Of a stretch of DNA of 64,000 nt, positions 46,168 through 57,844 are shown piece by piece; the stretch's first letter is position 1; each line of letters begins with the position of its first letter. Under the pieces are notes generated by a model, which was given only the letters and a program-made list of their open reading frames with translations, was not told the origin of the DNA and did no database searches. The DNA is from Marchantia polymorpha subsp. ruderalis (Eukaryota; Streptophyta; Marchantiopsida; Marchantiales; Marchantiaceae), in contig AP031352.1 in assembly GCA_037833965.1 (NCBI GenBank), positions 28,832,501 through 28,896,500 of the forward strand, read 5' to 3'. Made by a program: the position numbers and the translations under genes.

Positions 46168-48036
46168 GATACTCGTAGCTCAATGCGAATCGAGCTCTCA
46201 GTACTAGTTATTGAGCTTAGATCCCTGAACTCCGTGTTCGTTCATCTTGGATATCTTCGAGTCCCTTTGATAGGCTTTCCGTGGCAAGTTCATCCGATCT
46301 TCCATGGGCCCATGGAGGACCGCAAGCAAGATGCAGCCCAACAATTCGTTTGACCTCGGACCTTGTACGGTGAATTGTGTCATGGACTCAATGCCCGGGT
46401 CTCACCAGTCAGGAAACGGGCTGGTGCGAGGTGATGCCCATGCAGTGGACTGATAAGCATGGAGCGCAATCGCACCTCCTTTCCGGGACCGACTATGTCT
46501 TTACCGAATCACGAGCATCCACCGAGACGTAGATGCAACTGTCAGTAGATTTCTGGTTGCCTCTTGCGTCCATTTCCTGTCGACAGGAAATGGACCTTCT
46601 ACAGTTTCCTTCTGTTCATTCTCTCCGAACTAGGCAACTTACCGCTCCTTTTCTCTGTTCATCTAGTTTTCAGAGATCCACTTGCGTATATATTTGTAGA
46701 CACCAATCGAGAGTACCAAGAGAGAATATTCTGAATAGGTCCAGAGGATACTGGGCAAAAGCCTTTGTGAAGAAAAATGAAATCTATATGACTGTCGATC
46801 TTGACTGGATGTGGCTCAGATAACCATGCAGTACGGGGAGAAAGGTAGCGCAAAGTCTTCGCTGAGACTCTTCGCATCGAGTCCGGTCACATGCCTCGTT
46901 TGACTGTGACCAGACGCAGCAGCAGCTCACCTCACCCCGCAATCGTTTCTTGATTGCGAACAAAAAGTGATGGCTTCAGGGTCGATGCAGGCCTCGAGGA
47001 GGCGAATGATCTACTGTACGTCTGTAAAACTTGTTCATGATGTAGGCATGGAGTCACTTGAAGTCACTGCAAGGAACCAAACCTGTTGTTCGAATATGCT
47101 CTCGATCACAGTTCTAATGAATCTGCTGTAACGGTCACCATTTTGGGATACTTGTACGAGTCTTTTCCGACACACGATAAGACGGTCTGCCATAGCAGCT
47201 CTCACAAGATTCACGTGGCCATCAGTGCGAACATACAGAGAACATCTGTAGTCTTCCCTGATTCGGAAATTCAGAGATATACACATAATGAAGGCATTAT
47301 CAAAAGCAGCCTTGCCATGTTGGCTCAGTTCATGGTAGACAAGTCATGTGCCAAAGGGACGCTAAAAAAACTGAGACACAATTGATAATAAAATGAGAAT
47401 GATCATGAACCTGAAGATCAAGGCTAGATTCATACACCGCCATGTAAGTCCAGGGAATACTGGAGGACACAACTAGATGGATAGCTGATGTCTTAGATTT
47501 ACTGCCTTGAGAGCCCAAGTCTAGGTACAATGATTGTTCGGGACACAGTGCAATGGGGACAGGTTTGTTTTGATGGTCTAAGTAAAGTGTTACTGCACTG
47601 TAAAGGATGTGTGTGTGGTGGGCTATGCTGCCAGAAGGCTGGGAAGCCAAATATCAGAATTGGATTCAAAGGGAGTGGAGAGGGAAGAGAATGTGAGACA
47701 ACGAAAGGAAGGGAGATACCGACAGGCTCTGTCTTGTGACAAATTTAGATCTACACTGGCGCAAATTTCTCTTCTCTCCCAATCCATTATGGGCTTATAT
47801 GCTTATTCGTTGTTCCTTCATGACTTTCAGCACTATTTCGTGGACTGGAGTGACTCAACTCCAGGAAACGGTTCGTCAGGATTGGACCTGAAGCTAACAA
47901 GGAGTACAAAATTCACGCACAAAGTTCAAGCCTATGAGATGGACTATATCTGTGATGAAGATCGTGATGTTCACAATCTATCGATCGCTTAGACCAGACC
48001 GTGCGTGTCAAGGAAAGGATAAGCAGGTGTACGTAC
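46168..48036. other. intergenic region upstream of the chitinase
   Basis: Contains the chitinase promoter (not resolved) and a 28-bp perfect palindrome at 46,568-46,595. Open frames of up to about 127 codons on both strands have no recognisable motif. Further exons of the thaumatin-like candidate were looked for here on the minus strand and not found. Confidence 0.4.
46568..46595. repeat. 28-bp perfect palindrome
   Basis: GTCCATTTCCTGTC followed by its exact reverse complement, centred on GTCGAC with no spacer. Confidence 0.9.
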
Positions 48037-48238
48037 CTCGTTGCTGACGTCATTATAATCCAAGCCGTTCTGGTTCAGGTTGAACTCGGCATGATCATCC
48101 CAATCGTTGGCCTCGTTGGGAACGATGGAGCTCTCGCACTTTCCTCTGGGTGAAGGCCAAATCGCACCGGTGTTCCAGTTGCAGCTGCTGCCGAAGTCCA
48201 AGAATTGGCTCTGGTTTTTCCCGGAGCATGTCGTTACA
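48037..48238 (-). pseudogene. possible thaumatin-like exon (gene incomplete)
   Basis: The minus strand encodes CSGKNQSQFLDFGSSC, then NWNTGAIWPSPRGKC and, further on, DDHAEFNLNQNGLDYNDVSN. The exon ends in a good donor (GAG|GTACGT) at 48,037. The AEF.L....LDY.DVS pattern is the core of thaumatin-like (PR-5) proteins, where it precedes the DGFN(L/I)P motif. No exon with that next motif was found in the 1.5 kb downstream. The upstream end is also unclear, although an AG acceptor is possible near 48,239. It may be a gene fragment, a gene with a distant exon, or a different small secreted Cys-poor protein. Identification is tentative. Confidence 0.35.
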
Positions 48239-51200
48239 CTATCGATTTGATGATGTTGATACCACAGCCTGTTAAAGACAATCGGACAGTATGGATGCTC
48301 TGGAATCTCATCCTCACGAGCCCAATAACGAAATGACGACGCTATGCTTTGACATTATATGGTATGCATTCATTCCATCTTACGGGGTGACTTATGATTC
48401 TGAAGAATTCACAACAACTGTATGGACCCGGACACACATTCAAAGAAATTCTGACCACGTATAGACTTAGCTCAAAACAGGAAAGGTATGGACGAAAATG
48501 GAGGTCTAGAACCGGATGCAATGGTTTCATACATGTTGTGAGATCGGCTCATCGCCTGACCTAGAGAGACTCTATCAAGTTCTACAGGACCAGTGGCTGG
48601 AGGAAAGCAAAGTACGCTCTGACCTCTTTGAGCAGAGGAGTGCTTGACATCATTCAGATTGTGTTTTCTCTATCGTCTGAATACGATCTTAAGAGCAGCA
48701 GAACATGGAATGGGCAATACGTAGTCCTGATGATGGAAGACAGTGGTGAGCGAGAATGCAAAGATGCTGAGATACTGCTGAGTGCAAAGATGGAGAAATT
48801 ACCGAAAGCATGGCCCAACAGAGTGGCGCAGATCAGAAAACCCGCAAATGCACGAGAGGATTTCATCTTCGGAACTCGTTGATGGACTTGACGCAGCTGT
48901 TGTCCTGACTGATCTTCAGCCTGTGTGATCTGGCAACATGCACTATATATACATTGCATGTTGACTTTATGACCAATTCAGGTGACGCTTGAGTGAGGCA
49001 AAGCCCTAGTCCGCATAGTCGCCCCCGTCTTCCATCTTAGTTATGCCATTACTCATGTTTTTCATTCATGCAACGTAACTTGCTGACAACCTCACGATCA
49101 TGATCATCGACCACCTGAAGCTACTTGACCAGCAAATTATGCTCATCAATGTCAGGGATCATCAAACAAGTAATCAAACTTACACTAATCGGCCGAAACA
49201 CTTGGACATGCTCCTTTAAGTGGAGATTCTTTCACTATAAGTCATTGACTTCCTCCTGTCTTCTTTGGCGTTTTCGTGTCATGAAAAGACAGGTACAATA
49301 TAATAAAACGTTTATCTGGCCCTTCCAACTGTCGATTCAAAAGCTGGCTTTCATCACTTGTATCTATAAACTGTATAAAATATTTCAAAGTGGATCAATT
49401 GAAATCCTCAGATAGGCACGTGAAAAACACAGTAAAACGTTGTTGACCTATAAGCCCTCTTCTATAGCTTCCTAAGAGGTTTATCTCTTTTAAAACAGAG
49501 GATTTGCCTGATGTCCAACTCATTAGAGGCATCTATTAGGGTAAGATCTTGATATTACATGTTGAATTAAAACTTGTTTACGAATAAGTTTTAAAACAAA
49601 AATAATTTCTATTAGTGCCTTTCTAGATTTCACGGAAGGACATCAAACCTGAGTTTGATGTATATAATCATAAGACTACCTTCAAGTGCAAAGATTTATT
49701 CTACATTGGACTTGGGTTTTGCAGAGAGGATGCGAAAACTCACAAAGATGGTCCTCAATTCTTTACTTTGGGAAACTCTTATAGATTTTCTAATGCTCAG
49801 AAAGCATCTATCTGGAGTTATGTATTCCAATTACTACACGTGAGGGTTGAACCAAATAACCAGAATATGAAAAATCGAGATTGGACTTGTTATAAATTCT
49901 TTCATTGTACGTTGTGAGAACTGAACGAATATTTAATCTGATATGCTCTTCAGCTCCTCTGGAAAGCTTGAGAAAGCAAGAAATGACTTGCGTTGAAGTG
50001 TAGTCACAAGAGAGAGTGAGAGAGAAACAGAGCAACAAAGAAATGATGGATATTTAATATGCATGAAGAGGATTCAACTCTTTTCAGCTTCATGACGAAA
50101 ATTACAGACTACGACCTTTAAGTTCGTTGTCAGTGGGGCGTGACTGGACACTCGGGACGTTGCTTTGAAAATTGGATTATATCTTTCAACTACATTGAAG
50201 GTTTTGAATGCTTATGCAGGCCCGTATGGTATAGTAAGACCTATGAAGAGGACCCGCCATGTCTTTCAATGACTTTAATGTCTCGAGGGAGAGAGATACG
50301 AAGCCGCTTATCTCTGAAAACGTCATTTTCAAGTCGATTGTGGGAATACTTATAAAGCGTGATATCTTACTTGTTATGATATAGTCCTACAAATAATGAC
50401 AACTGGTGACAGAGTACGAAATCAGATAAAAGCTTGTATGTTGTTTAAGAAAAGCATTGGATCTTGGTACTGGATATGGTGGACCCGGTCGTTGAAAGAT
50501 AGTCACAAAATATCAGAGATGGCTGATTGTATGAAATCTGAGTATGGATCATGATTAAATTTCTACCAAGCATTTGACTGATGTAGTAGTAGATATTTGG
50601 ATTTGCAATATAATCGCTCATCTCATCACAGTAAGCAGAGAATGCAGTGAACTGATTTGACTGGCTTGTAGCATAGCAATTTCATCTCGAAAACAGCTCT
50701 ATTCTGCATGATTTATTGCGAAAGCTAAGATCATATCGATCAGTACCTAATTTGGAACATGTTCCTTGAGGAGAGATCCCCTTCAGTTTGCCAAATTGTG
50801 GGATTAATAATCTTTTGGGCTTTAATTGACTAAACCGAGATCTATGGTATGTACTGTCTGTTTTTGTGTGTTTTTTTATTCCACTAAAGTGTACTTGGAA
50901 TGATAGCAACTACTTTGCAACAGGTGTTGTTTATATTTATCGAAATAATTGTGCATTTGCCATTCCTATAGTTATATATTATTATATTTTTTCCTTGGTA
51001 TATAGAATGAAAGGTTAGAATTCTTCAAGTTCATTCGTCTATACAGAGTTGTTCCTTTAATCTTTGAAATATATTGTATTTTTAGACTTCTTTTACTATT
51101 TTTGTGAAAGATCACACAAAGTACTATCATACTGTAAAGATTAGAATGCTTTGAGTGCGAGAGGTCAAGACATTTACAAATAAGTTGACCTGTGGCTAAA

Positions 51201-51314
51201 AGTAAGGTATTGGGTAAAGGCCGGACTGAACACATTGGCTGGCACCACAAAAGTCAAGTTTTCCAAAGAAAACGTGATCGCATATTCTAGAAACATATGA
51301 ATCGTGATTCTGAT
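48239..51314. other. gene-poor stretch
   Basis: No recognised gene. One + frame without an ATG, about 49,643-49,876 (KPEFDVYNHKTTFKCK, then DLFYIGLGFCRED), is open for about 75 codons and looks protein-like but matches nothing I know. The rest has only short frames and becomes AT-rich. Confidence 0.35.
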
Positions 51315-53520
51315 GCCTTCCTTCTTCAGGAAAAGTGTCCAAACCCTTGAGCTTTGTCTGATCTTTGCCTAGACGAGCCGGAAGAACTGAAGGTCAAGGT
51401 CAGCAGTTTCATGTTTTTCAAGACCACGGGTAATCTTTCTGGGTCGTGTAATGTTTTAACGTACGCGGCGGAAGGTCCTCGTCAACAGTGGTCATCCCAT
51501 CGGGATCAGAGAAATTACTATCTACTGCAATAATGATCGAGATGAAGAGAATCAGATCTTCATGTGACCAAAGTCAGCATCAAGTCTTCTACTCAAAAAC
51601 TGCGAAAGAAACAAGCACACCTTTGCAGCAACAGCTTATAACTTTACACGAAAGGATTGAATATCACTTCACTTTGTGTTTCACTTGTACTTGCCAATCG
51701 AGATGTGAACCAAGGAACGTGGCATTGAACAAAGATCAAAAGGGCGAGCGTGACTGTCGCATTGAAGAAACGTGCCAGTTACTCGTATTCTTAAGAAGGA
51801 CAGGTATCACTCTAGAACGATATCTGTCCATCAACTACTGCCTTCAATGGGATGCGTACTCGTCGATGGTCGGCTCCAGTTCAGATCTGCGAGGGGAAGA
51901 AAAAATGGTGCACTTCTTCAACATCCAACTCTGACTTGGACGAGATTTGTTCTGTTGGAGCTCTTTCCATCATCGTCATCATTGGGCGTTTAGTACCTCT
52001 CCTCTGTATCTCGTGTATGGATTCCGTTGCGTGGTGAGTATTATCATCTATTACTTCAGCTCAGATTGATTGGCCGCGCAATATCAGCACTTTCCAATGG
52101 TTCGGCAATCGTCCTCTCCGCTACATTTGCTGAAAGGATGTGACATCGCAATCGTATATGAAACACGTTGCGACATTGAATGTAGAATTTTATTTATTTA
52201 TTTTTTTCTCTTCTTTCTTTTTTCGTCGTTGTCCAGCCTCCTTCCGAAGTATCTTCCGAGGATGAAGGTCCATGACATGGGTTACACAGCTTAAAGGAGG
52301 AGTCGAATCTTCTTCTCTAACGAGCAAGGTCATGATTATTCACGACCTCTGTTCTTAGCAAATGCTCCAGATGTCAAGAACGAGTAAGCTTACTGTGAGC
52401 GAATGTCTTGGTCTATATTAAACTTTGCCACAGTTCTATTGAATTACGGTATTGGATAATGTTTGGACTACATGTTTTTTAATATCATATTCATTACCAC
52501 ACTGTACAATTAAACCTTCGAACAATATAACTTTACATACCTTTGAAAAAATTGAGATTTAGTCTTTAGTATTTTTCATTATTTATTTTATAATATTGAT
52601 TTTTTGTTAGAATCTACTTTAATTATATAAACCATGATATTTAAAGAACACAGAGCAATGAACCAATTAGAATTATTATTTTTATAATACAAATAAAATT
52701 TTCATGTAAATAATTATTGTATTGAAAACAAACTTGAAAATATATTGATACTGATTTGGAATAAATTAAAAAATGACTTTATTAATGAGATGAAAATTAG
52801 TTTTTCAATTGAATTAAAAAATATTTAAATATAGAAAAAAAAATAAAAAATCATTTCTAACCTATTAGATTGTATAGTTTCACAAACTATCCTTGATCTT
52901 AAATTACATTATGGAAGATATCTATAATTAATAATATTTTTTATGAAATTTTGTTAAAATATAATGATATATAATTATGAATAATATATATTAAATACAT
53001 AAATATTTAATCAGAATATTCCATCATAAACTATATGAAGACATTACAGTAAACTGTAAACAATCCTAGTATGATTAGCTATCACATAGTTTGATTAGCT
53101 ATTGCAGTGGATTTCGAAGAAAAAAAACAATGAATAGCCTGCCTGGAAACGTTCACACAGAGAGTAGGAATGAGTTTAGCAGACTGAACGCAAGCGGTGA
53201 GTTCCGGGGCACAATGATCATATACAAACTTCAATGGTCACGAGCGCATGCTCCGATATCGCGCTGCAGGTCCGCCTCAGTTCTGGACAGCCCGACGACC
53301 TTGCACAGATTCGGAACGGACTGAAAATCGTATGGAAAGCAAAATTGTACTCAATACTCAAATGACGTCGAAGTGAACGTACCTCCATGTGCAGAGATCA
53401 GATTCACAGCAAAGCAGTCGTGTCTTCTTCCTCCAAGAAGGCGATTTGGCAGGGCTCTGCACATGAGGTGGTCGTCTGCTGAGATCCGATCCGCTCACCA
53501 TAAACAACACTAATAGCGGG
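51315..53520. repeat. tandem segmental duplication, copy 1
   Basis: Begins GCCTTCCTTCTTCAG and ends near TAGCGGG. It aligns in order with 53,782-56,197: CCGGAAGAACT.AAGGTCAAGG, TTTCTGGGTCGTGTAATG, CGATATCTGTCCATC, GATGTGACATCGCAATCG-like words, an AT-rich centre, then CAGTTCTGGACAGCCCGACG and GTCGAAGTGAACGTACCTCC. The copies differ by many substitutions and indels. No frame is conserved along the whole length. On the minus strand both copies keep a segment ending CESD.CTWRYVHFDVI next to a GTACGT donor, and an AG acceptor about 75 nt further, which could be a small spliced transcript. Confidence 0.75.
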
Positions 53521-53542
53521 CGGCGCGCATGTATTTGTGGTA

Positions 53543-53768
53543 AATTACCGCCCCGCATACGTCATGCGGGGCGGTAAATTCGGCATAACTTTGGGCGTGG
53601 CGTCTCACCCAACGCCACGCCCAAAGTATATAAAGAACGACTCGAAAGTAAAATTCACTATCAGGTCTCTCCAGGTGTGGAGAGCTACCCTTGGCCTCTC
53701 GGCAGAGGTCAGAGGTTTATAACGAGCTCGGACAGGCACTGGCCGAGCTCGTTATAACCTCTTACCTC
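53543..53768. other. four consecutive hairpins with a TATA box
   Basis: Stem 1: TTACCGCCCCGCAT (53,545-53,558) with 53,564-53,577, 14 bp perfect. Stem 2: ACTTTGGGCGTGGCGT (53,588-53,603) with 53,612-53,627, 16 bp perfect. Stem 3: CTCTCCAGGTGTGGAGAG, 7 bp. Stem 4: GAGGT/C/AGAGGTTTATAACGAGCTCGG (53,705-53,731) with 53,743-53,768, about 25 pairs with one bulge and one mismatch, loop 11 nt. TATATAAAG lies at 53,627-53,635, so stems 3 and 4 would fall in the transcript. The cluster sits exactly between the two copies of the duplication. Confidence 0.8.
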
Positions 53769-53781
53769 AGCCCAGCCTTTG

Positions 53782-56197
53782 GCCTTCCTTCTTCAGTAAA
53801 AGTGTCCAAACCCTTGGGCTTTGCCTGGACGAACCGGAAGAACTCAAGGTCAAGGTCAGCAGTTTCATGTTTTCCAAGACCACCGGCAATCTTTCTGGGT
53901 CGTGTAATGAATCAACGTATGCGACGGAAGCTCCTCGTCAACTGTGCTCATCCGATTCGGATCGGAGAAATTACTATCGAGTGTAATAAGATCAAGAGGA
54001 AGAAAATCAGATCTTCATGTGAGCAAAGTGAGCATCAAGTCTTATCCCTAAAAACTGCGAAAATTTAAGCACACCTTTGTAGCAGCAGCTTGTAACTTTA
54101 CACGAAAGGATTGACTATCACTTCACTTTGTGTTTCACTTGTACTTGCCACACGGAATGTGAACCAAGGAACGCGGCATTGAATAAAGATCGAAAGGGCG
54201 AGCGTGACTGTCACATAGAAGAAACGAGGCAGTTCTCGTATTCTTAAGACGGACAGGTATCATTCTAGAACGATATCTGTCCATCGACTACTGCCTTGAA
54301 TGGGATGCGTACGCGTCGAGGGTCGGCTCCAGTTCAGATCTGCGAGGGCAAGAAAGAGTGTACTTCTTCAACATCCATCTCTGACATGGACGAGATTTGT
54401 TCTGTTGGAGCTCTTTCCATCATCATCATTGGGCGTTTGACTTCTTGTACCTCTCCTCTGTATCTCGTGTGTGAATTCCGTCGCGTACTCGCAGACGTCG
54501 CTTGTAAAAAGACTGCGCATGGTGCTTTTTATCACGCATGCTGCGGTTCCCGGGCATTCTGGCAGGAAGTTGACTTCAGACCAGCTTGATTGGCCGCGCT
54601 ATATCAGCATTTTCCAATGATTAGGCAACCATCCTCTTCACTACGTTTGCTGAAAGGATGTGACATCGCAATCGTATATGAAACACGTTGCGACATCGAA
54701 TGTCGAGGTTTTTTTTTGGTTGTCCAGCATCCTTCCCAAGTTACTTCTGAGGATGAGGGTCCATGTCATGGGTTACACAACTCAAAGGAGACGAATCTTC
54801 TTCTCTAGGGAGCAAGGACATGATTATCCACAACCTCTGTTCTTAGCCAGTGCTCGGGATGTCAAGACAGAGTAACCATGCTGTGAGCAAATGACCTTGG
54901 TTTGCACTAAGTTCTGCCACAGTTCTATAGCGTTACTTTATTGTATACTATTTAAAGTACATGTTTTGGAATATTTTATTCAATACCACATTGTACAACC
55001 AATTTTTCGAAGCACCTAGCTTCCTGAAATGTTTAAAAGATTGAGGTTTGGTCCTTGGTACTTTTCATCATCTATCTTGTTATACTGACTTGAAATTAAT
55101 TAAGAATTATTTTTTGTTCTATTCGAAATAAATTATGAACTTTAGAGAGCGCAGAATAATTTACCAATAAAAATTATTCTTATTTTATATCACAACAAAA
55201 TTTATATATTAATTTAATATAATAACGCTGAATATATATAAACCCTAAACCCCCCTAAACCCTAAAGTTCCAAACCTTTGTAGTCCATGATTAGAATCAT
55301 TATCGAGTATTAAACACTTCAATAAAATAATGGAATATATATATATATATAAGTAATATTTTTTACTATGATTGTATTGACCTTTGGGGTTCATTTCCAT
55401 AGGTGGAATGCATAGTTCAATAATATTCAATAGGAATCTTAAGAGACGTATGTACAGCAAATCATGTTTTTTCTAGATCAACATCTACTTAGATTTTATT
55501 TTTTTCTATATTCACTTTTGGCACAAAGAAGAGCACCTGCTATGGAGATGGGCTTGAAAGCAAATTGATCCTCATTTGATATAAATAAATAAAAATTAAA
55601 TTATTGCTGTGACTAAAATTAGCTCTCAAACTGAATTATAAATTTAAAAGAAAAGAATATATAAATTATTCCTAAAATATTCGACGGTATAAGGTCACAA
55701 ACTGTCGTGGATCATAAACTACACGACCAAGTTGCCAATGGGTTATTAAAAAAGTTTTCGATGGAAAAATTAAATTGTATTTAAAAATAATCTTATTAAA
55801 ATATTCCATCATAAAATACAGAAATATTCTGAAACTGTAAACAGATTTAGAAGGTAAAAAAAACTGAACAGTCTGGAAATGTTTACACAGAGAAGACTAA
55901 TAAATACTCCGATGTCACGCTGCTGGTCCGCCTCAGTTCTGGACAGCCCGACGACCTTGACCAGATTCGGAAAGGACTGAAAATCGATTGGAAAGCAAAA
56001 TTGTACTCAACACTCAAATCACGTCGAAGTGAACGTACCTCCATGTGCAGCCATCAGATTCACAGCAATACAGTCGTGGCTTCTTCCTCCAAGAAGGAGG
56101 TTTGGCATGGCTCTGCACATCCGGTGCTCGTCTGTCGAGATCCGATCCGCTCATCATGAACAAATTCTTCCACCATTGTCGACACTGGTAGCGGGCT
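53782..56197. repeat. tandem segmental duplication, copy 2
   Basis: Second copy of the 2.2-2.4 kb segment, starting GCCTTCCTTCTTCAG and ending near GGTAGCGGG. It contains a plant-type telomere-like block (55,240-55,267) not seen in copy 1. The open frames of copy 1 are broken here. Confidence 0.75.
55240..55267. repeat. short interstitial (CCCTAAA) block
   Basis: Three units of the plant telomere heptamer, the middle one with extra C residues: AAACCCTAAACCCCCCTAAA and on. Too short to mark an old chromosome end. Confidence 0.85.
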
Positions 56198-57420
56198 ATG
56201 AGTCTGCGACTGAGAGACCTAGCGGGCTCTTCTCCCCATCGCAAATGAGAACAATCTGCATTCGATTTGTGTGACCGATGAACGGAATCATGTATATACT
56301 TGAAGAAGGGTACGGACTTGAGGACTGAAGTGTCTTTGCCTCTCTGCTCTCTGTTCGGCTGTCTGTGATTCTGAGTTGTCGCTCAAGTGCATCCCGATCA
56401 TCCTAATCTCGACATAATCTTGTCACAAAGGCTCCGTTGGTGTCCGTTGTGTTGGGTTTATGCGACAGATTTCAATCGGGGTTCTACTTCGTTGGCAAAC
56501 TTTGTGGCACACAAAGAAATCCTGAATCAGCAAGTAGGGATTGTGATTCCAAGTCCGCAGCCAAATTTAAAGCATGTCCTCAGTTTTTTTTAGCTACAGC
56601 GTCGTCACTGCATCCTTCTTTTTCACCATTCTCAGGCAGACTGTGAATCAAAAGGACAGGCTTCTGAAGGTAGCCAGGTATGGATGCGTCTGGAATCTGA
56701 TTCAGACGCATCCATGCTTGAAGGAACATAGAAGGCAGATTCAGGGACATAGATGACTTCAATACAAGCCAAAGGACTTGACTGCGTAGTGAAGATGAAT
56801 CAATTCATCCAATTTAACATATTGGACTAAGCTACATCCAGCACTTGGATTGATTGAGGTTCATCCGATTTGTGTCAACCACAGTTGCTGTTGTTGGAAT
56901 ACTAAATTTACGTGGCCTCTCTCGGCTCAGGTTATTGTGTTTTGGTGTTCTCGGCGTGTGATATAATCAACACGAAGTGCAACGGATAACAACATGCTCG
57001 CTTCAGATACTCCAGTAATCAAATTCAGGATTCAGATGCCCTCTGTAGGCATCGCTGTACTACGTGAGTTGTCGGGCCCTCAGTATACTAGTATACTGCT
57101 TGGATCTGTCTGGTACGTTAGGATTTAGTTTTTTTTGAAAAGATGAAATTTTGGGAGTAGATGAATAAAAATTTACATTTTTCTGGTGAGAATAATAATA
57201 ACTAGACTAAATAAAAAAATGACTAGTTAGAATCCATGTTAGATACCCTTTTGCTCGAGGTAGTGTTTTTACTCGCAGACAATGAGATTAAATTAGATAG
57301 GTCAAGAATGGCTAGAGTAGACAACTCTTAACGTTGTCAATTATCGGCAAATTAATTCAGGATGAATCTTGGTAGATGGATCTTGGCATTTATTGGCAAA
57401 TTAATTCACGAAGAATCTTG
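56198..57420. other. unassigned spacer
   Basis: No gene seen. It has a perfect 13-bp inverted repeat, ATGGATGCGTCTG (56,680-56,692) with CAGACGCATCCAT (56,703-56,715). Confidence 0.4.
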
Positions 57421-57844
57421 ATAGATGGATCTTGGCACACTCGTTCTAACGAGCCTAAGAACTACTGAAACGGATTGTGAATGAATCTGAGTTGTGAATT
57501 TGGGAAGTGGCTAGTATGGATAGGAGGAAGGAAAGAAGTACCTTCGGCCGAAGGTACTTCCGAAGGCCGAGACACCTTCGGCTTCGGGAGAAGTAACTTC
57601 GACTTACTAAAAGGCGAAGTCACCGGGAAGGAACTTTGTCCGTTTGTGCGACGGTTCGCGCGAGTTTGACGAGACAGTTAGGGCTAGGGCTCCGATCGGG
57701 TTCGGGTAGAACCCAAAAACCTGAGTTCGGGTGGGTTGGGTCGACCCGAACCTCAAGGGTCCGCCGCCGGGTGGTGGCGGCTTAGATCCAAACCCTAGTA
57801 AGAATAGGGTATATAAAGAGCGGGGGAGTCCGTCACTGTGCACA
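57421..57844 (+). promoter_or_regulatory. promoter-like segment before the minisatellite and hAT gene
   Basis: GC-rich segment that starts near CTCGTTCTAACGAGCC, the reverse of a 16-mer in the 15.2-kb repeat. It carries a perfect 26-bp palindrome at 57,535-57,560 (GAAGTACCTTCGG and its complement) and repeated CCTTCGGC words, and ends with TATATAAAG at 57,810-57,818. The TATA box is 1.6 kb upstream of the broken transposase, on its strand. Confidence 0.45.
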
